This document shows, in pieces, positions 34,253 through 46,163 of a DNA stretch of 64,000 bases; position 1 is the stretch's first letter; each line of letters begins with the position of its first letter. The notes under the pieces were generated by a model. The model made no database searches. It was not told the origin of the DNA and worked only from the letters and a program-made list of their open reading frames with translations. Source of the DNA: Globodera rostochiensis. Taxonomy: Eukaryota > Nematoda > Chromadorea > Rhabditida > Heteroderidae. The DNA lies in the NCBI GenBank assembly GCA_018350325.1, contig JAEVLN010000013.1, positions 2,411,124-2,475,123 of the forward strand, read 5' to 3'. A program made the position numbers and the translations under genes.

Positions 34253-37200
34253 CTACTTGTTGGCTTTGTTGACTTCGCGTTGGAGGAATTGCATGAATTC
34301 GTTGTAGGAGTGTGAAGAATCCGACCGGTCCTGGACAAGTTTGCTCGCAAACATTTCTCGTCTGGGGTTGTCATCCCTGCGGAAGTACCATTAATAAAAT
34401 TTCGGCGCTCTGTTAGCATTTAGCCAAACCTTATGACTTTGACGGGGGCATAAACATTCCCTCTTTGTTCTTGCAAATGACGAAGAAACGCGTGCAAATA
34501 TTTGCTATGTGGTGTATCGAGCTCAGTAACTGTCGACTGGATAAGGTGTAATAACAAAATGCTTGATAGTGAGTATAAAGCTCCTACATCCGTGTCCAAT
34601 TTGGCGAATGAACCAACTCCAAACAGACCGTACAAAGTTTGAACATTGGAGGCCGATCCAACGTATATAAAAACGAGCGTGCCAATGTCGAGAAGATAAA
34701 TACCGCTTTGAGAAATGTGCTCGTAAGAGGGCGGAAGACGGTCGGGAAAAGGCATCTGTCCGTTTTGAAGATCACACGAATGCTGAATGATAGAAACATT
34801 TACACATTATCGGTTAAAAGAGATTCAAAGACCTGATTTTGCTCGACAAATATGTGAAGTGCATAGAGAGCGGGGCATAATTCCAACAGAATCACTTCCA
34901 TTGGAGCATTTTTATAAAGCAAAAATGTTGCCACACGCTCGTCCGAGCTGACCCTTTGTAGAGCTTCGGAAAAAGCTTTCTAAAACCAGGAAACAATGCC
35001 AAAAACGAAAAGTTGAATTGGCACATTTTTCAGCAATCCAAGTACATAAATTGGCATATATTGAAGACCGCCGTCAGGGGGCATTCGCAGCGTGGGGCCA
35101 ACTTGGCCAAGCGACCGTTGATAGCACACCAACGGATCGACAACGGCATTTATCAGTGCCTCTCGACAGTCAGACAGATTCGCGCCATGCATTGCTCTAT
35201 CGGAAGCTTAAGTGTTAAGCAAATAGAAACGGATTTGGAAAAAAACAAACCCATTTTTGAAAGAAGTGACATCGACGCGTTCACGTCCAGCGAAGAAAAG
35301 ACATGGGTGGAGTGAGTCAGCACGGGGAGACAAAGTGTGTGCACGCGAATGCGACGATCGCCTGACTTTGCAGTTTAATGGAAATGACCCAACCCCGGCA
35401 CCTTTAGTTGAGGTGTAAAGCAAAGCTGCCTGGAAACACACATGACTGTTCGAGATCACTTCGTCATGCTTAATTTGAACGCCCATGGCCGAGTCAGGGC
35501 TCACATTGGGCAAGGCTAGCAAATCGGTGGAGCGCACGAAAAAATTACCATAAAATGTGTGAAGAGAAAGTCCTGCGAAGGATAAAATTCTCATTATTAA
35601 TAAGGGAATCAGAAAACCTCTCGAGCAACGTATCCTCAACACAGCCTCGAGCCCGAGTTTCCGAGTAAAATAACGGCGCAAGACCATCTGAAATCGCTTG
35701 ACTTCGACCTGATCCCGGAGGAAATGATAGCCAGGAAAGTGGAAAACAGTGCCACTGCTGAACCGAGACATGTCAGCTTAAGAAAAGATATTTTTAGGAA
35801 TAATTGTATTAATTCATTGTGTACGAAAGCCCACTCCCTAAACCTCTACTTTCGACTGGTCAGCAGCCCGAACCATATTGGGATCGGGGTGGGCGGTTCA
35901 GGGCCATTTTTTCTCACATCGCCCCTTTTTTGGAGGGGGGGGGGGCAAGGGCGTAGCCAGAATTTTTTTTCAGGGGGGGGGGGGGCTGAGTCAAGAAAAA
36001 ACCGATTTTTAGGGGTGCATTTTTGGGTTTTATTGCATTTTCCTTAAAGAATTTTTTCCCCAAAAAATTGGATTCTTAAGCAATTTTTTTTTGAAAATTA
36101 GGATTTCGTTAAATTTTTTAGAGTTTTTTATTTTGTTAAAAAACTATCGTAAAATTCGATATTTGCCTACTTTCGAATTTTTCAAAAATACGAGTTTTTT
36201 AGTGAAAATTCTGCTTCACTTCGGAGGAAGGGGTCGGCGGTGCCGATAGGCGCCGCCGAGAAAGTTTTTGAATTTTTAATGAGATTTGCAAAGAAATTGG
36301 TCCAAAAATGATCAATTTTGCAAAACAAAAGGGTCCCCCCTATGGATTTTTTTTCACAAAATCATTTCGGGGGGGGGGCTGCAGCGCCCCCTCAGGCTAC
36401 GCCCTAGGGGGGGGGCATCTGATTGAGTGTTTTAATAGGACAAAATAACCTAATGTTAGAAGATCGACAATTTGACATCCGACGACGAAAAGATCAATTG
36501 CAATTTGTTTACCCGTGCATTCGAGTGCCAGACTCTTGTAAAAATCAATTTGAGGAGCTAATGTGACATTCTGAAGATTGCTGATCAGTTGAAAAAAATT
36601 TTGAAAATTGCCCACCCGAACTTTTGCGGAACTGGGCTCAGGACACTTTAATGCTCCGATTCCAATGTTTGGCATGGATGCGGTCAAAACAGTTATTCTT
36701 CCGCCGATTTCATGCTTAAAAAGACAAAGATTATTTTAGAATCACAAAACAACTTACAATCAAATTTTTTGCGACAGTAAGAGCAGACCCAAGACAATTC
36801 GAAGACGACAATGATCTTTCGAAAATCGTTGGAATTCTGCTTACAAAATTCCGAATGCTCTAAAAAGGGTCGCTAATTTCATAGGCTCCGAAATTCTACC
36901 TCCTTGAAGATGCTAAGCTCTACAAAAAGACCAGAGAAAACAGGAGCAAAACTTTCTGAGATACAAAATGATTAGCGAATATTATAGTATATAAAATGCA
37001 CCTTCGACATCAAATTCAATGATATGCCTTGGTTCTCCCTCAGCATCATCGAATTGAAAGAAATGCAAGGCAGAATCGAAGCCGAGAAAGCCAATTAAAG
37101 CCTGGTCTTGGCCTGGCAATTTGTCAATATCCAACAAAAGCTGTTCAGAAAACGTGTGCAAGTAACCACAGTCGACGGCCGCTGAACTAACGTCAAAAAT

Positions 37201-37857
37201 GAACAGATAAATCGGAGGCTGCGGAGGACGAAGCTAAATACGACAGTTCCAAGGACATTATCTATTCTAAAAGCCAATAGACTTTTTAAATAGGGGAAAA
37301 TTGAGGGCAAAAAGCTAATTTCTGTCTGAAAAGACATTTAAAAATAAAAAAAACCCGATTTTTGTGTTTTTGGGGAGGTCCGGCGGTGCCAAGAGGCGCC
37401 GTCGTGCCATTATTACGTCTGCAAAAAATGACCATGTATTCAGCTGGGGCTATGTACTCGATGGTTGTTTCCTGGAGTTCGGGTCTTCTGGATGGGTCGC
37501 CGAATGTTTTCGTTTGTGGATCCCATGCAAAATCCTCGGGTACTGTGCAAAAGAAGGTAACGACGTCAGAACAAAGTGAAAGTATTACAATCATTTGCCC
37601 GGTAACAAAGGTTGCACTTCCAATGACGGGCGTCCATGATGAATACGAAAGGATTTATGTAAGTTCGGCAATACCTGCATCGCGTGATCACCGTTTGCAA
37701 GACTTTCAACCCCTGAAAACGCTCTAAGGAAAATTAAGAAAATGCCCCGAGGTACTCGCATATCCCGGAAGGGCTGCAAATGGAGACCGAAGGGTACTCG
37801 GCATTTCTCCAGCAACTCATGGGAATCCGGCACTCCATTCAGCGTACACGAAAACAT
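34253..37857 (-). CDS. Sec24 COPII cargo adaptor lacking the usual N-terminal region
   Basis: Sec24 pairs with Sec23 in the inner COPII coat at ER exit sites and selects cargo. In minus-strand order: start region with [18 protein letters not shown] (37857), zinc-finger exon with [12 protein letters not shown] and [10 protein letters not shown] (about 37590-37690), [17 protein letters not shown] (about 37480), trunk with [18 protein letters not shown] and [16 protein letters not shown] (about 37010-37220), [16 protein letters not shown] (about 36430), beta-sandwich with [10 protein letters not shown] and ALLYTSTKG (about 35430-35480), helical segments (35000-35200, 34860-34980), gelsolin-like domain [14 protein letters not shown] (about 34650), C-terminus ending [15 protein letters not shown]. 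All four zinc Cys are present. Most introns are short; the one near 35.8-36.4 kb contains repeats. The Pro/Gln-rich N-terminus of typical Sec24 is absent, and only 151 bp separate the first Met from the upstream RPL7A stop. I did not resolve every splice site. Confidence 0.85.
35800..36420. repeat. Repeat-derived insertion in a Sec24 intron
   Basis: Two near-matching 'agggcgtagcc' ends in inverse orientation (about 35950 and 36405), G runs, AT-rich filler and one copy of the GGCGGTGCC palindrome (36236-36257). It is probably a transposon fragment; the family is not identified. Confidence 0.5.
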
Positions 37858-38008
37858 TTCCGCGAATTATTCGCTTGAAGTTTTTGCTGTCACGTACACT
37901 TTGTTCACAATCAGTAAAGCAATGAATAAAACATCCGCTAGCACAGTTTAGATTAGTCAACAAATATTTATCCAACATAAAAAAGAACAATTTTTCGTAA
38001 CTCAACAA

Positions 38009-38987
38009 TTAAGCCTTCTGAGCTCCATCCTTCATACGCGATTTTTCAATCTTAGCCTGCCGCGCTTGCGAACGCTGTGACATAATCGCACCTCCCCAAT
38101 TCTTGCGAATCTCTTCACCACGCTCGTTGAAGTTCGTAACCGCCACGTCAGCCAAATTCTTAAGCGCATTTCTGTCCTCACTGAAAGTCAAATCTATACA
38201 AATTCTACTGAAGCAGTGCTTACGGATTGACGTCGCAGAGACACACTGCTGAGGTCGTTTTGCGATGCACGATCTGACCGAGGAAAGCCTTTCCCTTCAC
38301 AATGACGTACGGAACTCCAAATTTACGGCAAATTGCCGGCAAACAAATCACTATCTCGATTGGATCGACATCGTGCGCAATGGCAACCAGGCTGGCTTTC
38401 TTGTTCTCCACCGACTTAACAACATCCTTAATGCCGAAATGGACAACTGGCGGGCGTTTTGTCAGTTTTTCTTGCTTCCCATCTGCGCGGTCTTGGGCTC
38501 GCTGACGAAGACGCTCTTTCTTGGCCTGACGAGTCTCTGGACGATATTTGCTAAGCAATTTGTAGAGCTGGTTGGCTTAACAAAGTCAGATAAAACAGAC
38601 AGACAATCAAAGTAAACAAACTGTTTGGTTTGTCAAGGGCAAACTTGAACTGGTTGATGGGCGGAGGAATTTTCAGACGTTTTTCGAGAACGGCACGTTG
38701 ACGCTGAAGCAAAATATATTTGGGCCAACGAACAAAGCGTGTAAGGTCCCGTTTCGGCTGGATATCCTGACCTAAATTGGGTTGCGTAACCAACGGTCGG
38801 ATTTCAAACCGTAACACGCATACCAATCGCAAAATTGCGGGGTCGTCGTTCGAACAGTGTACTTTTTGCCGGCTTTTTAGTGTCTGTCTTCTTCATCGCG
38901 GCTGGAAGGGCAGCGACCTTCTTCTTTGTGGATTTCTTCGCCTTAATTATTATGGGTAGTTTGTAAATGTCGAAATAATCGTACCAT
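38009..38987 (-). CDS. rpl-7A: 60S ribosomal protein L7a (eL8), complete
   Basis: Structural protein of the large ribosomal subunit, L7Ae/L30e RNA-binding fold. Minus-strand exons: 38985-38987 (the ATG alone), 38824-38941, 38622-38771, 38224-38575, 38009-38180; the frame closes at 264 residues, the normal eL8 length. Recognised stretches: [71 protein letters not shown] and [19 protein letters not shown] all match eL8. Having the start codon alone in exon 1 places a 43-bp intron right after ATG. It lies upstream of Sec24 on the same strand with a 151-bp gap, as in a nematode operon. Its 5' end is copied at 50901-51236. Confidence 0.95.
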
Positions 38988-39781
38988 TTGTTTGTGTGCT
39001 CGGGTTCTCCAAAATGAATAGTTTAAGACTAATATAACAAATCTAAAATGAAGATGAATTTTCCAACAACTTCTAAATCATATGCGGTAATACTTTCGTT
39101 TGTACTGCCGAACCTAACATCCATTTTAGAAAAATTCTGATTCCCGGAAAGATGCATTTAAAATTTTAATCCGTCGGGACCAAGGGCGGAGCCATGGGTG
39201 GGGGGGGGGAGTGGGGCCCTGGCCGCCCCCTCCCGAAAATTTTTGAGAAAAACCTTTTGTTTTTCAAAATTCGTAATTTTTATTGCAAATATAAAAATTC
39301 CCAATTTAACTTAACAAATTCCATCAAAAAATTTTCAGGACCTCCCCCATTCCTAAAAAGCTTCAAAAAGATTGCAAATCTGTTAAGAAATTGTGTAAAA
39401 ATTTGTCTATCTGCACCGCAAACAATTCTTTTCCCTAACAAAAAAGCAGTCGGAAATGCACCCCCCACCTATGCCGCAAAAAACGGACATAGAGAACATT
39501 AAATTAATGCAATCGTGTCGATAAACAGCATTTTGAGTTATTTTCTTCAGTAAAAAATTGACACGCACTTCGATGTACGTAACTTTTGTTAGATGCTTCA
39601 TATCCTTCTCAAACTTTCACCAAAATGAGGAATCTTTTTAACATTAAAATATTAGCATATACATTGAATCCATGAGTTATAGTCAAAAACGTTTAAAATT
39701 TTTAAAGCAAATTTTTCAAAATTCTCCAAACGCCACTAAATTTTGGAAGGGGTAAGAAGTGAGCATTAAAGGCATGATTGC
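38988..39781. other. RPL7A upstream region and repeat fragments
   Basis: 38988-39209 is the putative RPL7A promoter/5' region, copied at 51015-51236. From 39200 the sequence is repeat-like (G run, AT-rich filler) up to the hAT-like element at 39782. I cannot name promoter elements. Confidence 0.45.
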
Positions 39782-40952
39782 CAGTGTTTTCCCGGTTCCA
39801 TTTTTTCTAACGGTTCCACGGTTCCGGTTCCACGGTTCCGGTTCCGGATTTTGGCGGTTCCGGTTCCGAAGCGGTTCCGAATTTTCACGGTTCCGCGGTT
39901 CCGGTTCCAAACCGGTTCCGGATTTTCGCGGTTCCGGGAACCGGAACCGGTTCCAACGGTTCCGGTTCCAAATTCCAAAAATTTGTAAATATGTCCATTT
40001 TTCAAAAAAATCAGAAAATGTAAGAAAAATTGTTCATTTACATTACATGAAAATGATGGGGGTGCCGACATTTCGTCGACTGACATTTCGTCGACGCGAC
40101 ACTTCGTCGACTAACCGGGACCGGGACTTACCGGGACCAAAAAAACCGGGACCGGGACCAACCGGGACTTTTCAAGGGAAAAATTTTTTTGTAATGTTCA
40201 ATGGTAAAACAAAAAAAAAATTTTTTGTTTTGCGCGCATTTTTAATTATAAAATATTAGAATATTTATTTAAAAAATCTTATAAATGAGGGGATGCCTTT
40301 TGAGTAGAGGGGAAAACAAAAATTAAAGTGCTTGCACTCTAGCGGGTTCGAACCCAACACATAACATAAGACTCACCAAAAAGGGAAACTAGGCTTTTTG
40401 CGGATTCGTACTCAGCTTGACAAGAGGAATCGATTGCTAGTCTCAAACAATTGGGTTTCATCAATAAATATTTTTCACTTGTCTTAAAATTTTGAAAATT
40501 CTTCGAAATCGGGTTCGGGGTTCGAGATTCGCAAAATCCGAGTACGGATTTGTGATCTAGGCATGTTTTTACCCTAGAAACATGCATTTAAAAACCCGGC
40601 GAAATTCCACTCGACGAAATGTCGCGTCGACGAAGTGTCATCCCGCCCAAAATTGTTGATGCTTTGTATTTGGAAGTTATTGCTTTGTTGCTAAAAAGGC
40701 TCTATTCGCTTCAAAAATTAATCATAATTCAATTCATTATGCACTGAAAAAACATGTATCGGAACCGGTTCCGGAATCGGTTCCGAAGCGGTTCCAAGCT
40801 CTTTACGGTTCCACGGTTCCGGTTCCAAAGCGGTTCCGGATTTTGGCGGTTCCGGGAACCGGTTCCAAAATCGGTTCCGAATTTTTTGCGGTTCCGCGGT
40901 TCCGGTTCCGGAACCGGTTCCCGGAACCGGCACCGGAACCGGGAAAACACTG
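39782..40952. mobile_element. hAT-like element with CGGTTCC arrays
   Basis: The ends CAGTGTTTTCCCGGTTCC and GGAACCGGGAAAACACTG are exact inverted repeats flanked by a perfect 8-bp duplication ATGATTGC (39774-39781, 40953-40960). Subterminal arrays of ACGGTTCCGGTTCC lie at both ends in opposite orientation. It has no transposase. Another element (40058-40648) is nested in it. Confidence 0.85.
40058..40648. mobile_element. TIR element with TTCGTCGAC arrays, nested
   Basis: The left end carries three ACATTTCGTCGAC/ACACTTCGTCGAC units and the right end has the same in inverse (about 40608-40642). Inside is one half of a CCGGGAC-type hAT-like end (about 40110-40180) and a tRNA-like B box (GGGTTCGAACCC, about 40340). 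The ends GGGGTGCCGAC and its rough partner CATCCCGCCC are imperfect; no sure target duplication. Confidence 0.55.
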
Positions 40953-41066
40953 ATGATTGCCATTAGCCTGTGTTACAAGATCTCGAAAATCGTAAGGAAA
41001 TTCAATGGTGGGGATATAATGTCTGACCACACGCTGTCTGCCACTCGGGTTTTTCGTTGTTTAAAC

Positions 41067-41846
41067 TAGGGTAGGACGGGACCGGGACTTTTGGGAAAAA
41101 CCGGGACCGGGACTTCCCGGGACCAGAAAAACCGGGACCAACATTTTCAACCGGGACCGGGACTAACCGGGACTTTTCAAGGGAGAATTTTTTTTTTGTA
41201 ATTTTCAATTTGAAAACAAAAAATTTTTTTGTTATTCAAAAATATCTTATTGTCTTTAACTTTAATTTTATCATATCATTTTTTTGAGATCCTGCTTTAC
41301 TTTTAGGGAGGGTGGGGGTCGGCGGTGCCGATAGGCACCGCCGAAAAATGCTTCGGAATTTCAGAGGAAAAAACTGGTTTAAGTAAGAGTTGAGGATTGT
41401 CCGGCGGTGCCGACAGGCGCCGCCGGAGAAATTTTTTACAAAAATTCGCAATCTTTGTTAAGGAAATCAAGCAAAAATTCAGCAAGACGTGATGAATTTA
41501 TTTCAAAAATTCTTGTTTTGATCGTAGTTTAATTAAAAATATTTAAAAACTATTAAAAGATTTTTATTATTGGTGGAAGATTACCTATGTGAGTATAGGA
41601 AAATATTAAATTAGTGCTGCACTCAAGAGGATTCGAACCCACACAAAACATTAGACCTATCGGAAGAAAAACCACTAAGACACCGAACCACTTGTCCACT
41701 TGTAAAAAAGATTTAAATTGTCGCTAGATGATGCCATCATTAGGGGTGTACATTTAGTCCCGGTCCCGGTCGGGACCACCGACCGGGACTTTCAGTTTTC
41801 AAAAAGTCCCGTCCCGACCGGGACCGGGAAATCCCGTCCTACCTTA
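41067..41846. mobile_element. hAT-like element, uninterrupted sister of element 1
   Basis: The ends TAGGGTAGGACGGGACC and a near-complement ending GTCCTACCTTA are flanked by the perfect 8-bp duplication GTTTAAAC (41059-41066, 41847-41854). It is 780 bp, with subterminal CCGGGAC arrays, two GGCGGTGCC palindromes (41321-41342, 41403-41424) and a tRNA-like segment (about 41620-41710). It reads through the site where element 2 interrupts the copy at 15.5-19.3 kb. Confidence 0.85.
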
Positions 41847-41999
41847 GTTTAAACAATGAATTTCCGCGAGTTTGGAAAAATTGCTTAACAAGAATACAAT
41901 AAAAAGGAAAAAATACACCCCTAAAAATCGACTTATCTGGATCGCCCCCCCCCCGAAACGTGAGGTCTGGCTCTATTAGCATTAGCTTCATGACCAAAA

Positions 42000-42516
42000 T
42001 GCCTTTTTTAAGCCTCCGCACATTCGGCGCTAGGACTTTTCGACAGTGCTGGACAATTCGACAGCGGCGGACGATTCGACAGCGGATTTTTCGACAGTAC
42101 AACAAATAATTCAAAAATCTAAGTTAATTAAAATTTGTTTTTTGTTATAACTTAGTTCAAAGTCAACCAAACCAATCATTCTTGGTATCATTCGAAAGCA
42201 TGTAATAAGTAAAAGCTTACAAAGGCAAAAGCTAAGCGATTCGACTTAAATAGAAAAAGTTATGGCACCATAACTAAAAGTTGGCACGAAAAATGGAAAT
42301 TTTCAAAGATTTTAAGCTATAACTTTTTTTTGAAAAGACAAATCGGTTAGCTTTAGCTTAATCAAAGATTCAGCATACTAAGAGCTTTCGTATGATACCA
42401 AGACTGTTTGGTTTGGTTGACTTTGAACTAAGTTATAACTAAAAAATTCTCGGCGCCGAATCGTGCCGCGCCGAATCGTGCGCGCCGAAACGTGCGCGCC
42501 GAATCGTGGTGCTCCG
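42000..42516. mobile_element. Mutator-like MITE, copy 2
   Basis: The interior and right arm match the element at 6623-7061 (shared 'ttataacttagttcaaagtc', 'agtaaaagcttacaaaggc' and CGCCGAATCGTG motifs; right end gtggtgctccg at 42516). The left end differs, with CGACAG repeats, and is not clearly delimited, so this may be a chimeric or truncated copy. It sits at the 5' edge of the Helitron coding relic. Confidence 0.6.
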
Positions 42517-44104
42517 TCCTGACGAATTGAAACAATTTTTTTTTCCAGAACATCCAAAAAACAAAAAATTTTTGAAAAATATACGGCGATATAACAATGC
42601 TTTTGCCTTGGCTTCTTTAAGTTGTTTCCGTTTTGCATTCCCGTCTCCAGGACCACCCTGTTTTAAAATACAAGGACAAATTTATCATAAATTTAATCAT
42701 TGTGCAATGCCCACAAATTTTAATTTTACCCTCAACATTTACCGGTGGGCCACGTGATATGCATGAACGTTTTATGGATGCAATGGCTATTGTGAACGAA
42801 ACGGGGAAACCAGACCTTTTTGTTACTTTTACATGTAATCCTAACGATCCTGATATTCTAAAATGTTTAAAATCTGGTCAAACCCCAGCAGATAGACCGG
42901 ATATTGTTTCACGTGTTTTGAACTTTAAAAAACGCATTTATTGCGTTTGATTTTAAATGAGAATTGGTTCTGTGATTGGAGAATGTTCGGTAATCGAATA
43001 TCAAAAAAGAGGTTTACCCCATTTTCATTTATTGGTTACATTAGACCCAAAAGATAAATGGCGTTCATCAGAAGATGTTGACCAATTTATATCTGCTGTA
43101 ATACCGGATCAATCAAAAGACCAAGAATTGTATGATGTTGTGCCAAAAAAAATTCCCAAAACCTTTCAAAGACACGACTCAAATAAACGAAGATGGGTAT
43201 CCATTTTACAAACGGTCAGACGATGGGCGACATATTTATAAAAAGGGCGTTAATTAACAAATCAATTTGTTGTTCCTTATAATCCATTTTTAAGTAAAGT
43301 ATTTAGAGCTCACATAAATGTTGAAAGGGTTGCAATATAACAGCTGTTAAATATCTTTATGATTATATCTACAAAGGTTACGATGCAGCAGTAATAGAAT
43401 GCATTACTTCAAACGAGGAGGGGCAAAAAACTATTTTAAAATATGATGAAGTTGGTGCTTATTTAGAGGCAAGATATTTAAGTCCCTGTGAGGGATGCTG
43501 GAGAATTTTTAAATTTCCTATGCACGGAAAATCACATTCGGTAGATACTCTTGATGTTCATTTAGAAAATCAACAAAAAGTGTTTTTAAGTTTTGTCAAT
43601 CACATCCACAGCAAAAAATAAAATATGTAGACATGCCAAAGTATTGCACTTGGATAAAAAAGAACGAAGATGGAAGTATCCTAGAGAAGGCAATATAAAA
43701 AAAATTGGGCGTTTAGTTCCGGTTCATCCAATGGAAACTGAAAAATATTACTTGCGATTCCTATTACTTAATATGTATGGAAAAAGTTTCACTGATTTAA
43801 AAATTGTTGAAGGAAAAGAATATGATAGTTTTGCAGAAGCATGTTTGGCACACGGTCTTACAAGAGATGATGATGAGTGGCATATGTAAATGTATGGAAG
43901 AAGCAAGTTTTTCAAGGAAACACACAAAGGGCTTGAGAACTTTATTTGTAAATATATTAATTCATTGTAATCCAAAAATACTCACAAGCTATGGCATTAA
44001 CTGATTATTTACGAAAAAAAGCGACGTAATGTTTGAACGAAATTTTGGTAATAAATCTTTGGCGTTCTGTCATAAGTAAAAAAGAAGTTACACTTAAAAT
44101 CGAG

Positions 44105-44855
44105 GGCGCCACTACAACTCGCCTATTTACATTTTGCCTACACAGCCAATAGGCAACATTTCGCCTACAGGGTTAAAATGTTACATTTCGCCTACCCAGT
44201 CAAAAAGCAACATTTCGCCTACAAATTTTAAAAATTCTTTTTGTTTTTAAATTTTCTTTGACAAACGATTAAGCATTTTGTAATGCGCGAAAGAATTAAA
44301 GCTTCAATTTTATTAACTCTGGCAACAAAGAAATGATACAAAATGAATAATTAAATAGATTTTGTCAATAGAATTGTTCTCACATCTAGGCACCTCTGTT
44401 GTTTTTGCGAAACTGGGCATTTACCGTCTTAACATTTGTCGAAGTGCTCAAAAACCTCGCAGGTGACGTCCTTCCTTGCTTGGCCGAAAATTTTTGAAGC
44501 TTTGCGCTTGGCTCTTCTTGGATCTTCCTTTTCAGGCCCATTTTTTTCAAAATTGATTTTCCTTTATCTACTAGTATAAATAATTAGGTATACGTGTGTG
44601 AAGATGGATTTTACAATGCTTTTGCTTTTGATCTAGCCAAATAAGCCTTAAATTTGTCAAAGGAAATGTTAAAAATTGAATTTTTAAATTTGTAGGCGAA
44701 ATGTTGCTTTTTGACTGTGTAGGCGAAATGTTGCGTAGGCGAGTTGTAACATTTTAACCTTGTAGGCGAAATGTTGCCTTTTGGCTTTGTAGGCGAAATG
44801 TTGCGTAGGCGAAATGTTGTCCCGAAATGTTACATAGGCGAGTTGTACAGCAGCG
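44105..44855. mobile_element. Mutator-like element, derivative of the 16.1-17.4 kb type, inverted
   Basis: Perfect 9-bp duplication AAAATCGAG at 44096-44104 and 44856-44864. The ends share ACAACTCGCCTA, with ACATTTCGCCTAC arrays running inward. Internal sequence is homologous, in opposite orientation, to 17040-17110 and 16450-16480 of the other element. The middle differs: it lacks the 145-codon frame and instead has a short minus-strand frame of about 50 codons (about 44390-44545, starting MGLKRKIQEE). It is inserted in the Helitron relic. Confidence 0.72.
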
Positions 44856-45297
44856 AAAATCGAGTTGGGCGCACTTCGTATGTGGGGAATTTTTTTTAAA
44901 TGTGCAGATTTTCCTGATTTTTTGCACAGAGCTTGCCAACTATTGTCTATCCAAAAGCAAAATCTTTAAGCTCGAATCAAAATTCTTTTGTAAAAATTGT
45001 TTTGAAAAATCACCGCACAAATCGATTTCTCCAAAACTTTTCTAAACTTCACCAAATTTTGGTAGGGGTAAGAAGTGAGCACTAGAAGCACGTCTGCAAA
45101 ATTTGGTCACGAAATACAACCTCCGAGCTGTGTTACATGGCCTCAAAAATTTAGTAAAATTCAATGGCTAGGATAGGATGTCTAACATCACTTGTCTGTT
45201 CATTTGTTTAAATGATGGCGTTATGAATGCACAAATGATATGTCGCATTTTTTCGTAAATAATCGGTTAATGATGGGAAGCTTTTAAGGATCATATA

Positions 45298-46163
45298 CAG
45301 TTTGTAACAAAAGTATAAAATCACCCAATTTTTTGACGTTTTGCCCACTTATACTACCGACCGAGCTGAAATTTTTACCAGTTGTGGCGTTTGCATAAAT
45401 ATTAAGATGCAAAAAGGAAAAAAGAAAAGTGCTGAAGAAAATTTTTTTTTAGAATTTTTTTTTTCCAAAATCGGGGTGTAACAAAAGTATAAAATCAGAT
45501 TTTGTAAAGACTAGAACTTTTTTTCTAGGCATTTCAAAATTCCGAAAAAATTCATGTAAGCATAACTTTTAAGACTGATCAAAAAAGATAATTGCACCAA
45601 CTTGATCAAACACCTCCTTCATGGAGATCTGAAAACCCCTAAATGCACTGAAAACGGGGTAAATTTACGGGAAAAATCCCTGAGGGCATGAAATTAGCTG
45701 TTTTTTGGCTTTTGTAGAAAATTTTGTTGGCTATCAGGCCGGCATACTGGTTTCCCCCACAAAACATTTTCATGCCCTCAGGGATTTTTCCCGTAAAATT
45801 ACCCCGTTTTCAGTGCATTTAGGGGTTTTCAGATCTCCATGAAGGAGGTGTTTGATCAAGTTGGTGCAATTATCTTTTTTGATCAGTCTTAAAAGTTATG
45901 CTTACATGAATTTTTTCGGAATTTTGAAATGCCTAGAAAAAAAGTTCTAGTCTTTACAAAATCTGATTTTATACTTTTGTTACACCCCGATTTTGGAAAA
46001 AAAAAATTCTAAAAAAAAATTTTCTTCAGCACTTTTCTTTTTTCCTTTTTGAATCTTAATATTTATGCAAACGCCACAACTGGTAAAAATTTCAGCTCGG
46101 TCGGTAGTATAAGTGGGCAAAACGTCAAAAAATTGGGTGATTTTATACTTTTGTTACACACTG
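45298..46163. mobile_element. Tc1/mariner-like foldback element
   Basis: Two arms of about 420 bp are near-perfect inverted repeats separated by only a few tens of bases (about 45720-45745). The ends CAGTTTGTAACAAAAG and, in inverse, CAGTGTGTAACAAAAG are flanked by TA on both sides. The Tc1-type termini and TA target are typical; there is no transposase frame. Transcripts across it would form a long hairpin. Confidence 0.78.

Noticed and set aside
37362..37727. Plus-strand 121-codon frame
   Set aside because: Shadow of the minus-strand Sec24 zinc-finger and following exons, whose family motifs are clear.
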